64,000 bases of DNA from Nemophila menziesii (Eukaryota; Streptophyta; Magnoliopsida; Boraginales; Hydrophyllaceae), in contig JARWIR010000013.1 of NCBI GenBank assembly GCA_029959085.1, positions 10,913,186-10,977,185 on the forward strand, given 5' to 3'. Of the stretch, positions 33,763 through 46,400 are shown piece after piece. The notes under the pieces were generated by a model, which saw nothing but the letters and a program-made list of their open reading frames with translations, was not told the origin of the DNA and did not search any database. Numbering within the stretch: position 1 is the first letter of the stretch; each line of letters starts with the position of its first letter. The position numbers and the translations under genes are program-made.

Positions 33763-36700
33763 TCAAGGCTTAAAAAATTTGAGCTTGAGTCCACTATTAA
33801 CCATACTCCAAACCCCTCCGAATGAAATAGCCAAACTGAAAGCAATCCCCAACCAACCAAGAATCCAGTTAAAATACCAGTTGAAACTATACTTTGTTGG
33901 CCTCTTAATCAAAACCCACATAAAGCATGGGTAAGCAAATGTGACTGGAAGTGTAAGTCCTCCTAATAAACCGGCGAGGCTCGACAGGAAAGGTAGCGCG
34001 ACGCCGATAAAAAAAGAGATTAAGCCGAAAAAGACTCGGAAACCGGACCGGACCCAGATCGAGCAAGGTCGGTTAGTACGGCTAGTGTAACCGGCTTCAA
34101 AACTATCAAAAGCTGGCATTGAATAGATCTGGAAACTACTTAAACAGTTGAACACGACTAGAAGAAATGTCATGGCGAGTAATCCTCTTTGAATGTCATG
34201 GATATGAAACGCAAACATTGCACCTAGCATTCCTCCGGAAGGCATCTGCAAGTAAAATAAAATTTGGTGAATTAGAACAAAACACCAGTACAGTGATATG
34301 AGTTTATATAATATATGAACTTCTAGTGCAATTAATTGGTTAAAATAGCGAGTATAGTACAACATTTTCAAAATATACGGATTATAGTTCAATTTCGCAT
34401 AATACAGGGAGTAGGGACCTATATTGCAATCGCCTCTATAAATTCGGGGCCTTGCTCCCCCAGCCCCCAACAAAATTTCCTGGTCTCGCCCTTTGAGGCC
34501 AAAATGATTCGAGGGCAATGCCACAATTTTAATTTGTGAGTTAATTGCACTAAAGGTCCATATATTAATGTTTCTTGTACTAATTGCATTATAAGTTCCT
34601 ATAATTTGCAAAATAACTTAATCACAGAAACAACAAAGTAACCATACTAAATTAATCAAAGCTAAAAAAGATAATATTTAAATGGGGGTCAAGTGACGAT
34701 TCGAAAATTTGAGAAACCATAAAGTATTTATATATTAAAAAAAAAACTATAGGGTCAATTTTATTGTTATTTTTTGGAGCTTAGGGGGACCATGCCCACC
34801 AGACTACATGAGTAAAAAGAAATTATAGCCCAACCCAGCTAACAATATTAGCCCTCCGGCTTATAGTTACAGCCCTATGGGATATTTTTGGGTGAATATT
34901 ATCCACCTGGATCAGCCTCTGATAAAACCAAATAAGAAAGTAGTGTAGTCAAGAAACTTACTAGGTTTCCATAAGCCCAAAAGCCCCCAATAGCAACCGG
35001 GAAAATGCACATCGCTATGAAACAATATGCAACTTTAGCTCCTCTCCACATCGGCACATGAGCAGGGTGCTTAAAAGTCGATGGCATCGTTGACTACAAT
35101 AAAGCCCCAAACATTTCCAATCAAATTCCTCATCTCGACTTAACTATCGCTAATCAAACACGTCAATTTAGAGGAAGTACCTGAATTTCTAGTACAAGAT
35201 TGTGTCCTCGAAAAGCAAAAGCAATAATACCTAGCGCATTCAAAACCGAGAAAAGAGAAGCCGTAACCGAAGGCATTGAAATCGGTTGATAAGTAATAGT
35301 AGCCGGTCTCACTTGACTAACAGAGAGTACCCATGACATGGTCGTATAAGTAATAGCTGTAACCGCTCCAACAAGAGATAACCCCGCGATTGAGTTAAGG
35401 TTCGGTAACTGAGAAAGCACGATGCAGAGAGAAGTGAAAACCAGATACCATTCAACCGTTGTAAGTGGATTTGACGAGCATAACGGGCCACACAAGATTT
35501 GAAAGAAGAGTTTCATCGTTTCGCCTCCGACTAGAATTAAAGCTGTAGCTGTTCCAGCTGATAAGTAAACTGTTGGGAAGAGAGCTAGCCAGACACCGAG
35601 TCTTTCACCTAAAATGCGCAAGAGTTAATTATTGGCAAGGATTTGTAGTAAGTAGTTGTAAGATTTGGTTAGTATAAAGAAGAGTAATTTACCAAATGCT
35701 GCTTGTGCAAGTTCAACATATCGATTGTATCGTTTTCCGGGGACTGCTTCGTGTAATTGAACCAGAATCCATAGAGTGTAAAGCTGCCAAGCGTAGGCTA
35801 TTATTAACGAAATTATTCCCCAACTCCTGCATCGCACATCACAGTATGATAAATTAAGGATGCATTTGATAGCCTAAATTTCTCTTGGAGAACTTTACTA
35901 TGAATTTTTTTTTCATACGATTCCATACAAGTGATGTTTGATAACTTTTTTTCCCATGGAAATTATTTACTCAATTGATCATTGATGCATGGAATTTTCC
36001 ATAAACTAAGAAGACATTTATTCTATAAAAGCTAAAACTTATTTTCACGTATATTTGTTCACATGTGAACTTTTATTGTCGTTTACATGGAAAATATTTG
36101 ATTTTCCGAAAACAAAATGATATGAAACACCGTATAGTTAATTCTCAAGGAAAACATTTCTTGGGGAAAAGCTCCACGGAATTTTAAAAAAAAGAATCAT
36201 ACATTTTTCACTGTGCAATTAAACATACCCATTTTGTATAATATAGGGACATAAAATATCAAGATATATAGTGCAATTTTGTCATAATATAGGAGTCTAT
36301 AGTGCAATTGATCCTACATCCGCCCTGAGTGGGCCCAAAGGAGAAATAAATAAGAGAATACACTTCAAGATAACGTCAACAAGGAATACAGATGGGTCCC
36401 GTGATTTTAAACCACACCAGATTTTTTTCACAAATTGTGACACATAAATATAATTAGGCATCATATAAGAGAGAGATAAAATAGAACCTTATTCATGCTT
36501 TAAAGCAGGTAAGAGAACTATATTTATGTCTAAAGCATTGATCCAGTGTCTTTATCATCATAAATCAAAAATGGAAAGGGCCCAGTGAAGCTTCTTTATG
36601 AAAAGCAAGAATTGAAGAGTATAGCAAAAATTGCCTAAAGGATCTTTATGATCTCATTTTAAATCAAATCCATGATGGACCACGAAAAAGCAACAAATAG

Positions 36701-37627
36701 AGGAAAAGAAAGAGAAAGAGAAACAACTCCCTCTGGACCAGGAATCATCAAATTGTAGTCCAACAAAACAAAAAAGATGTCTTGAAATCTTCAATAGTCA
36801 AACAAAGTGTCAGTAACAAGAGAAAATAGTATTGATTTTTATAATCGTTTGGAAAATATATACATAGGCTAAGAACAGAGTTTTGTGCATTTTACCCCTT
36901 TTAAGTTTATAAAATTTACTTTTTACCCCTATAATTATTTACTTGCATACAAGAGTTTAGTTTTATGTGCATGCTAATGGACCACTTTTCTTGAGGGGTG
37001 CACTATAGGTCTAGAATGTAAATTTTGCAACTTTTAGGGAGTAGATGTATAAAATATGCTAAGAACATGACAAATTGCAAATAATTAACCAAGAATATAA
37101 TGTATTTCTAACGCACATCTAACTGCTAGGGTAACCGTTAGGGTATCCATTTAACACATTTTTTAAAATACATAATCAAAACAACAAGCAGAAAAGTCAA
37201 AGATGAATTAATTAAAAAAGGTTTAAGCATACCATCCAAGAAAAGAGAAAGCAACAGGCAAAAGCAAAGCCTGAAATCCAATACCAGCATTAAGATTATG
37301 AAAAGCAGCATAATGAGCATTCCCATTACGAGATTCAGTGATTGGAAGCCAAGCATCTTGTGGGTTAAGCTTAGTCAAGTGTCCTACTTCTTCTAAGTAA
37401 CCTTTCATGTTCACTAATACTCTCTTCATCGGTGTACCGATGGGACTCAAGAACCTCGGTGATATGAAAGAAGTTGGTGTCCATGATTTTGCTTCTCGAG
37501 ATGTCCCTGACGTCACTCCTCTCGGCGACCTTAGACCTGACGGAGTTAGTATCTCCGGTGTCGTTGTATCACGTGGTGTTGCTGGTATTGATATTAGCTC
37601 AGTCTCTGGTCTCTCCTCCATAATCAT
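33763..37627 (-). CDS. LHT8: lysine/histidine transporter-like amino acid permease (LHT8-like), 5 exons
   Basis: An amino acid/proton symporter of the AAAP family, plasma membrane by family. Exons (minus strand): 37627-37233, 35826-35693, 35608-35181, 35093-34962, 34245-33763. Every intron is GT-AG, phases are 2, 1, 0 and 0, and the joined frame is 1,572 nt (523 aa), matching the about 520-aa LHT8 group. Residues 1-100 are a hydrophilic N-terminal region typical of that group (ERPETELISIPATPR, WTPTSFISPRFLSPIGTPMK); then NAHYAAFHNLNAGIGFQALL starts the transporter core, with about 10-11 membrane segments, including LGIIAFAFRGHNLVLEIQ before exon 4 and FFIGVALPFLSSLAGLLGG in exon 5. Start: ATG at 37627 (M-I-M); the Met two codons later is equally possible. 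Intron 1 is long (1,406 bp). No lesion; likely functional. Confidence 0.95.
35861..36232. mobile_element. possible MITE in transporter intron 1
   Basis: The ends ggatgcatttgatag and caattaaacataccc are imperfect inverted repeats, and the flanks share inverted ccatggaaat / ttccgtggag and aaaacatttcttgg motifs. No TSD could be confirmed. Confidence 0.3.
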
Positions 37628-37984
37628 TCAACTCTGACTCTCTTTTTGAGGAAAATGTTAGTGACTGAGCTAGTGTGACTTCTTATGCGGAAGTCTTGTA
37701 AAAAATAGTAATAATAATACCAATGAGATAGGTTTCTTGTATACTCCGACAAAAAAAAAAAAAAAAGTTTCTTGTATACGTAGTGCTTGTTCTGGGAAAA
37801 GGTGAAATAGTCTTCTTATTAAAAAAGTGAGACTAATTTTTTAGAGTAAGAGTTATGGAGATATAAAAACTACTACTCTACTTCAGTATTGTCATTGGTA
37901 AGGCATAGAGAGTCGTGATTTATTGGCATTAAAAAAACAAAAAACAAAATAGACACTTTAAATGAGGGAGAAAATAAAGTCGTT

Positions 37985-38208
37985 AATCGTTTGGATTAAC
38001 GGGATAGCTGAAAAGTATTTACAACGTGAGTTTCAAATATCTACCTAGGCGATACAATAGCTTGGCTGACAAGACTGCACGCAAAACTAGACGGAAGACT
38101 ATGAGGGATTTTCACCGTCTCCAGATCCGGACCCATTTCACAAACTTGGCATCGGATAACAACAGAAAGTTAGTGTATTGCTACTCGTCCAAAGAAAATG
38201 AGACATAA
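37985..38208 (+). pseudogene. LINE RNase H C-terminal fragment
   Basis: Encodes VSFKYLPRRYNSLADKTARKTRR, the last conserved motif of the plant LINE RNase H (xxPRxxNxxADxxAK), followed by an open tail to TAA at 38208. Nothing of RT is attached, so this is a strongly 5'-truncated or decayed copy. It lies about 350 bp upstream of the transporter ATG. Confidence 0.7.
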
Positions 38209-38924
38209 AGTAATAAATTCTTTATAAGGTGAAAAGTACTCATATATCAATAGTTTCTTATTTTATGGATTTAATTTGTAGAATGGATTTGATAATCTTG
38301 GTCAAGGGTGGATGAGCGTTTGTGGGAGAGGGGGTGGCTGCTCCCCGGTCCCGGAACACAGTGATAAAATGGCCAGAATATTTTTTAGCGAAAAAGTGTT
38401 GAATAAAAGAAGCTTTCCGCCCATCCCCGAGTAAAAAATTTGCCCCCCTAAGCCAAAAGTTCGCCCCCAAGGCTACAATTATCCTAAAAAAACGGGACGA
38501 TCACCTCAAATCCCGCTACTTTTTGTCCCACCCCCCCCCCCCCCCCTCCCCACTAATCCATCATGGATCCGCCCCTGATCTTTTTATATTGTTTTTTTTG
38601 TTATATATTGAGAAGTGTGATGATTTTGGTTGATTATGATCATTTTTAAGGCTAATATTTTGCATACTAATTGGACCAATACATCTCAAAACGTTGTCGC
38701 ATAGCTGAACCAAGATAATTTCATGTATCTTTTATTTTCAGCAGTTTACTATATTGTTTTTTGTGTTCTTATATTATCTAGAAACTTGAACAATATTATG
38801 TTGGTAAAAAGTAACAATTTTACAACAAATTTGATTATATTTTGAGTAAGATTAGATATCACTCTAAATTACATCATTATTTAATTACATTTTTGATGTA
38901 TTAATGATTGAATCAAGCATATAG
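38209..38924. other. intergenic, with C-run and repeat debris
   Basis: A pyrimidine-rich block around 38400-38570 includes a run of 16 C (38531-38546) and ends ggatccgcccctgatc, a phrase common at the edges of degraded plant repeats. No gene is seen. Confidence 0.5.
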
Positions 38925-39245
38925 AGTAGAACCCACTTTGTGCCCTTTGCAAAAGGGACTTCAATACGGTTAAGCATTTATTATTTGAGTGTGTTTCTTT
39001 AAAGGTATTTGGAGGGATATGAGGGGTTGGCTTGACAATTTGAAGGAGATGACTACTATATCTAGTGCCCTCAATGGCTCTAAAGGCATCAAAGAGAGTA
39101 GTTTGGAGAAAGAAAATGTGGTGTATTGCGTCTGCATCTAAGGTTTATTCTATTTGGCAGGCCTATAACAAGTTAACTTTTAAAGAAGTGGTTTCTCTTC
39201 CTAATCATTCTTAAAGTCAAACTTGTACATTCATGTCTTTGTTTG
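38925..39245 (+). pseudogene. LINE zf-RVT fragment
   Basis: Reads CALCKRDFNTVKHLLFECV, the C..C...H..C zinc motif at the end of plant LINE ORF2, then a stop-interrupted stretch with VYSIWQAYNKL, the usual YxIWxxRN block. No A-tail or TSD was identified. Confidence 0.75.
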
Positions 39246-39424
39246 TGGTATACCACTATCTTACCACTTTTGGAGTGCATTATCTCTTTGTATAGGGTCT
39301 AAGAAGAGTAGGATTACCTTTAGCATTTTGTCAGGCTAACAATTTTGACCCGGGATACCGGAAGTATACTGTACCATTACAATTCAAGTTTAATATATTT
39401 ATCTACCCAACAAAAAATATAAAA

Positions 39425-39545
39425 GAGAGAATTTGATAAATCGTGAAAGAGAAATTATATGATTGGTCCACTTAAAATCCACCTAAGTGGTGATAAAAAG
39501 GTGATGTATTTTAGGTGATATCCAATAGTACTATTTTGTTTCTAT
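39425..39545. repeat. dispersed repeat, copy 2 (partner at 16)
   Basis: Same orientation and about 80 percent identical by eye to 16-135. Here no fold-back element follows. Confidence 0.6.
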
Positions 39546-40214
39546 GCATTTTTACTTTTCCCACGAGTGCGTTGATAGATTACTTTAATAATTGTTATTT
39601 AGTATGGGTTGTATGATGGACTTTAGTTGACTATTTTAATTGTAGGAATGGAAAACACTTAATTTGGTAATGTGGTAGTGGTTGGTTGGTGGTAAGAGAG
39701 GTAGTGCTTTAGTTGTCAACCTTGTTTGGGTGGAGTGAGGGGTACTTAGGTTATGGTCGGGGATGGAGGTAGATTTTTTTCGAGGGGTAAATTTAGAATG
39801 AAAAATTGAGGTTAGTTTCTAATTCGAGAGGAAGGTTAAAAGTCTTAAAATGGTGCAAGGGTAAATATTTCATTCGGGGAGGGCTAATTTTTGGGTATGA
39901 GGAGGTGGGTAAATGAATTTTTTTACTATTGTTTCCCTTAAAAACACGTGCAATACCCCTACTCCAGGAGACTACAACCCATCGACACGCCCTACATCCC
40001 GCCTCAAGTTATAGCACATCTCTCATGGTAGTAAGGTAGTTATGGTCAAATGGTGGTTGTCCTGTGCTAGTGGAATTTTGGTGGAATCGGGGTAAATCTT
40101 GAGTAAAAAAAATGATATTTTGGTTTGAAAATTAAAACTTAAGAACTAAAATTCATAAAAAATAAGTAATGTGTATATATCAACCGGATGTGACTAATAT
40201 TATAACGAAAGCAA
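39546..40214. other. intergenic, no gene recognised
   Basis: G-rich patches (ggttggtggtaagagagg, ggggatggaggtag) in AT-rich DNA; nothing supportable. Confidence 0.45.
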
Positions 40215-41660
40215 AAAAAATCCAAGGACTCACTACGAGCCTGGAATGGAGATTATGGAGGGTTAGGGTCGTAAGACAACGTGGTAGATCTAGTGGGTAG
40301 AAGAAACCCAAGAGGGTTTAAAATTAACTATAGATGGAAGCGTTAATCCAAGTCGAAGGTGGGGCAAGAGGTTTAATACGAGATCGAGATAAGAAATGGG
40401 TTGGCGGTTTCTCAAGAAGCATGGGTTATGTATTACCAACACTCGTTGAGATGGTTGCGCTTCACGAGCAGTTGGTATGGGAAGAACAATTAGGAATTAA
40501 AACGTTAATTGTCGAGGTGGAATCTTCGAAACCGTTATATCTAGTTAATAATGATTTCGCTAATAAGTGCAGGGAAAGTCAGTTGTAAATGGTATCTAAG
40601 ACATGTTGAACCAAAACCCGCTATTTGAAATGGTGAGCATATATATAGGGAGGTGAATTCGTGGTGTGAACTGGCTGGCTAAGTTAGGAGCATCTCAACC
40701 GAACTAGAGTAGGATCTATTAGGGTGAGCAAATGATCTGCTTGGACCGTTCGGACTGCTTGATCCGCCATATTCCAACCGTATGGCCCGTAACTACGGGT
40801 TTCGGTCTATATCAAACCTTAGTCTTAGAAAAACTCACGGGTTCAGAACTATATTGGACTTTCATGTAGCAAAACCCGTTTGATCCAACCTACCCCGTCA
40901 TTCATATAAATATATTCATTTTTATTATGTATACTATATAATCTTTAGAATATTTATATTATCATTTAATTACTTAAAGTAATTTCTTGGATTTTGCAGG
41001 ATTATTCTAATTATATAAGATTTGTATAACTAAAATAGTGTCATTAATAATATTTTTTGTATAATTGTTCCACGGTCACTAATATAATGTTTACCTATAT
41101 TAGAATCTATTATTATATTTGTGTCATATTTGAACTAATATCACTTTTACATGATAAATAATATTATTCCAATGTGTCTATTTGGTGATATAATAAATAA
41201 ATTAAGGCATTAGAAATTCTTTTGCGATAAAGATAAATATTTAACACTAATAATTTATATAAATAGTTTCTAAATGAATCTGGTGTCATATCATGATTTG
41301 ACAAAAGAAAATTAGAGAATCAAACTACACTATAAAAAGATTTCTAATACAAAAATAAACTTAATTAATAACAAATTTGTAGATATAAAAAATACATGAA
41401 TAAAGGCTCGCTCAAAACCTAAACCCGCCAAGACCCCGCTGAGAGTCCGCCAAAAGTTCGCCGGTTATACCCGCCAAATTGCCACTAGACCAGGTCTTAA
41501 AAAAATAAGTCCATCACTAGGACCTGGGTTGAACCTTGCGTTAACCCGCGGATTTTGGAACCATGCACACCCCTGGGATCTATGATGAAGCACCAGAAGG
41601 GCTATGGCATTACATAATGGAGACATATGTGGATGGACGACAACTAGGATAGTATATAGT
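40215..41660 (+). pseudogene. LINE-type RNase H (RVT_3) fragment split by a hAT element
   Basis: The frame at 40334-40588 encodes GGARGLIRDRDKKWVGGFSR (first strand pair), LPTLVEMVALHEQLVWEEQL (helix; the usual catalytic AE is VE here) and LIVEVESSKPL (third acidic site). Decayed sequence to about 40705 gives NWLAKLGAS, the ADWLAKLG motif with the Asp replaced. After the 856-bp insertion (40720-41575) the end resumes: YDEAPEGLWHYIMETYVDG. Two acidic sites look mutated and stops flank the core, so it is not functional. Confidence 0.75.
40720..41575. mobile_element. hAT-type non-autonomous element, 856 bp, 8-bp TSD
   Basis: Bounded by ggatctat at 40712-40719 and 41576-41583. The ends TAGGGTGAGCA and RC of TGCACACCCCTG are short imperfect TIRs of hAT style. 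Interior AT-rich and non-coding, with subterminal GGTTT/AACCCG-rich segments. The coding sense of the host LINE fragment continues on both sides, confirming the boundaries. Confidence 0.82.
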
Positions 41661-41879
41661 ACTTCGCTCGAGGGTATCTAGTCGATTTTGAGCTTCTTTC
41701 ATAACGCTCTTTGACCTCGTTAATATAAAAATTTATCACCCCTTTTAAGGTAAGTTTCAAATATATATTTTTTAAAATATTATTATCCGATTTTTTTATT
41801 TTTATTTCTTACATCAATGCATGACCAATACGAAAGATGTTAATATCAAATTTGACGCATGCTTTTAGATATTTATGAT

Positions 41880-42275
41880 TAGGCTGTAAATGAACCAAGC
41901 CGCTCGCGAGCCGCTCGAGTTCGGCTCGGGAAAAAGCTCGTTCGAACTCGTTCGTTTATATAGACGAACAAAAAAGTTTGTTCGAACTCGTTCGTTAAAA
42001 CAACGAGTTTGTTCGAGTTCGTTCGTTAGCTCGGTAAATATTTATAATCGGTAAATTAATGTTATAATTATCAATAAATATATTGTAAAACCTATAAAAA
42101 ACAAATTATTCGTTAATAACGCGAGATCGGCTCGAAAAAAGCTCGTTCGATATGTTAACAAGCTTAAAAATTTGAGCTTGGCTCGTTAAAATTTGAGCTC
42201 GACTCGACTCGTAAATCTTATCAAACAAGCTGACACATATAGTATTCGGCTCGACTCGGTTCGTTTACAGCCCTA
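41880..42275. mobile_element. hAT-type MITE, 396 bp, TSD tttatgat (family copy 1)
   Basis: Begins TAGGCTGTAAATGAACC and ends GGTTCGTTTACAGCCCTA, with 8-bp duplications at 41872-41879 and 42276-42283. The subterminal regions are packed with gctcg, gttcg and tcgaactcgttcg units on both sides. A second family member is at 56386-56743. Confidence 0.92.
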
Positions 42276-42444
42276 TTTATGATTGTAAAAACCCTCATTC
42301 TTCCATTATACTCATAATAATGGGTTTGGACCCTAGAAAAACCAAAATTTGGAGAGAAAATTGAATAACAATCTTCTCAAGAGATCCAAACCCATCAAAA
42401 CATGATATGAGCTATCAAAAATCCAAACCTACGACATCAAGTTT

Positions 42445-43419
42445 TGTTCGGATAGGTCACTAATAAACGCAACAGAAATAAGTTGATCTCATTCCTCCCC
42501 CCCCCCCCCCCCCCCCCTCCCCACTTGTGTGATATGACTAGGGAAGAGAAAGATAGTAAATGACACAAAGATTTACATGGAAAACCCTCCAAAAGTAAAA
42601 CCATGGGTGAACCAAGAGTCCAAATTACTCCACTATAATAGTAAACAGTGGTATTACAAGAGGTTATCTCTAGACAATACTGGAGCATTACTGAATATAT
42701 CAACTAATGGAATACACAAAACCAAAACGAGCTCTACAGGTCTGGAACGAGGCTATAACTTCAGTTCCATCTGTTAGAACGACAATCTTACCGTTTTTTT
42801 AGTCGAAAAAGTTCTCATATATTAAAAACGCGGTTAGAATACTTAGTTAATGCCTTTAACATCATAGTCTAGCAAAAGGAATTTTTCTAATTGGGGGGTG
42901 GATTATATCCAAATATTAAACAAATTGCATTGTAGCATTTATTTAGCCACCCGATCAGCAACACTGTTGCATTTTCTTACAACATGCGAGAATTTAATGT
43001 TATACTACTACTTAGAAGAAATAATATCCACCGTTGGATCTAAACCTAGATGTGTTAGGAACACTATGTCAAAATTTCATCTAGATCGGGTTTGATTTGA
43101 TCATCGAGTCGAGTCTCTCAATATTCTATCACGTAGGGATATTTTGGATTTCACTCTTTTGTGCTCTATAATTCACTATCCAAGTGTATTACTCTTGTAT
43201 CTTTCTTGCTCAAAATGATATTCAATGGTTCTCTTTGTATAGGACTCGAGAGATGAGAGGATAGGTCATTCAACACTTGAGTTAATAGCGTGAAGATATA
43301 GAAGCACCCTTGTATATCCATACACTCACAATTCCAAGACTTGACTTTCATTGTTTCCAACGAGCTCTAAAACTACCAAGGTGAGAGTTTTCCTCCAATG
43401 AAGAGGACACAACCTAACA
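42445..43419 (-). repeat. old copia 3' LTR
   Basis: Aligns with 47380-48705: acttgtg(t)gatatga, ccactataa, tatatcaactaatggaatac, gaacgaggctataa, and cctccaatga near the far end. It carries a 21-C run (42497-42517), where the other LTR has 8 C, and an insertion at about 42793-43035. Confidence 0.85.
42793..43035 (-). mobile_element. short LINE 3' fragment inserted in the old copia LTR
   Basis: About 240 bp absent from the partner LTR. On the minus strand it ends in a short A-rich tail and includes a motif resembling the ADRVAK end of RNase H (near 42950). Similar sequences taccgtt and caccgtt flank it, which may be a degenerate TSD. Confidence 0.4.
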
Positions 43420-46400
43420 AATATACCTCTTCCGAATCAGTTGGGAGAAACGACAAACCCAACCTTCGAACAACATATCTCGAACTTCTTCAACGATAGA
43501 TTCTTTGTCATCATATCCGACCCATTATCGTAGCGTGGATCTTCTTGATTGAAACAACTTTGACTCTAGCTGGTATTGTATCCAATTATACCTTACATCA
43601 ATAGGCTTGGTTCAATAATGATAAGCAGGATTCTTGGTTAAGAGAATTGCACTCTGATTGTCGCAGTAAAGGACGAAGTCTTCTTGTGTAGAACCCAATT
43701 GTTTTAAGAAAAAAATCCATCCATAGTAACTCTTTGCAAGTTCGGTTGCATCGATTTACTCAACCTTGGTAGTTGATAAAGCGACATACTTCTATATATT
43801 TGATTGCCACATATGGCTCCCCATGCATCATGTACCCTATATGGGTTTGCGAGAATCCTCGTCACCAGTTATGTCTACATCTGTGTAACATCTAAAACAG
43901 GTTCCTAGAGTCAAAACATAAACACATCTTCGAATTACCTCAAATATACCCTAATAATCCATATAACCTCAACCCAATGTGCTTTTCCTTGATTTGATAG
44001 CTAACCTTTTACAACTCCCACGACATATGTTAAGTCAAGTCTCGTACAAACCGTCACATACATCAAGCTACCGACGACGAATTCATAAAAAAAAATACTC
44101 ATCTCTTCTTGATCTTCTTTGCTCGTAGCATATTGCTTCGATCTCAATTCAAAATGTCCTGCAAGTGGAGAGCTAGCTGGTTTAGCCTTGTACAAGTCGA
44201 AGCTTCGCAACACTTTTTCGATGTACTTCTCTTATGATAACCAGAACTTCTTATTAGTACGATCTCGAGAAATATTCATACCCAACATCTGTCTAGTTGA
44301 TCAAAAATCTTTCCCAGTGAAATATTTGTTCAAGGCATTGTTCAAAGCAACTATCTTTGTCATGTCACGACCTACTATCAACATATCATCGACATAAAGG
44401 AGAAGAATAGTGAAATCATTATTATCATACCTCTTCACGAGCACACAGTGATCATTCAAAGTATTATTGAACTTGTGCTCTGTCATAAAAGACTCAATCT
44501 TCTTGAACCACTATTGAGGTGCTTGCTTCAAACATATAGACTTTTTTTAGTCGGCATACTAAGTTACTTACCCTTAACTTGAAATCCCTCTGGTTGATCC
44601 ATATAAATATCCTCCTCGATGTAACCATAAAGAAACGCGGTCTTGACATTTATTTGTTCAATCTCTAAGTCTATGTCAGCTGCTAAAGCAAGGATAACTC
44701 GAATAAAAGATATTTTTACCATTAGAAAAAACCTTTTATCAAAATCGATTCCTTCTTCTGATTAAAACCCTTCACAACTAGTATGGCCTTGTAAAGTTGT
44801 ATTATGGTTGTGGATTACCTTCTTCAATCCTCAACATATAAACCCATGTGTCCTTTAATGAGTGCTCCTTTTTTGGTAGAGGGACTAACTTGAATGTGTG
44901 ATTCTCGTGCAAGGAACTGATCTCTTCTTGCATGGCTTGTAACCACTCTTGACGTTGTGGATCTGACATAGCTTTCTTGAAGCATTGGGGCTACCCTTGA
45001 TTTGTCAGCGTCACATACTCGTTTTTATAGATATCTAATAATCTGCCTTCAGATTCTAGTACCACATCTTAATGGTTGCTCAATAGGTTAATCTAGACAA
45101 GTTTGAATAATGTCATTATTACTTTGACGTCTTCATCGATCAATAGAGGTAGGACTGGGTCCAAGTTTATAGGAATGTCAAAAGTAGAAGACTCTGGATT
45201 TTCTGGTTTGTCAAAGTCTTCTTTTGACTAGTCTTCAAAGGATACCATGTCTCTGCTTCAGACAATTTTGTCAATAACAAGACCCCAATATCTATTTCCA
45301 AACTCTTATTGAGGATAACCCAGGATTATACATTTCTTTGCCACAATGTCGAGCTTCGACTTTCGTTCCTCAGAAGATATACGAATTCTCTAACGCGAAC
45401 ACCTTCAAATGTTTGTAGGAAATGTCCTTTCCTGTCCAAACTCTCTTTAGGATATCTCCGTCCAAAAGAAGTGAAGAAGAAAGAATGATTATATACTGTT
45501 CATAGCCTCTCCCACAATAACTTCGACAACTTTGCATGAGAAAGCATACTTCGGATTCGCTCAGAGATGGTCTGATTCATTCTTTCGGCTATATCATTCA
45601 GTTGTGCTATCTTCGGGACAGTCTTCTTGATCCTTATTCTGTGTTCTTGTTAGTACTCTTTGATAGGTCCTTGAAATTCACCACCATTTTCTGCTAAAAA
45701 AACCTTTAACTTCTTACCAATTTCTCGTTTCACCTTAGCATGGAAGTTCTTGAATGTCTCGAGGACTTGATCCTTGGTCTTCAAGGGAAATACCCACACC
45801 ATCCTGGAATGATCATCGATAAAAGTGACAAAGTATTGTGCAACACCAAGTGATCTCTCTGTCATGGTGCAAACATCTATGAACAAGATCGGGGATATTC
45901 TTCCATCTCGATGAAGAGCTTCAGTGGAATGCTCACGATGTTGTTTACCCGCCAAACAATTGACACAAGGTTTTAACGAAGTGTTCTTCATACCTGGGAT
46001 AAGGTTCTTCCTTGGGAGAATTTACAAACCTTTTTCACTTATATGCCTGAGCCGCTTATGTCATAACACGATATCACCCTTGACGGAATTGACTTATCTA
46101 TTTTTGATACTTGCTTGCATCATATATATATAGGGTCCTCTATTTATTACCTCGAGCTACGCTCAATGATCCATTGGTGAATTTCCATTTAAATCCACCA
46201 AAATAGCTCAAATAACCTTCATCATCTAGTTAATTGACAAATAATAGATTTAGACGAATATCTAGGACATATCTCATATCTCGTAATGTCAACCTGCAAG
46301 TAGTATTAGTCTCTAAATAAAGATTATCAATACCAATTATTTCAGAAAAAATGTCGCTTCCTATTCTTATGTGGCCAAAGTCACTAGAATTGTAGGAAGA

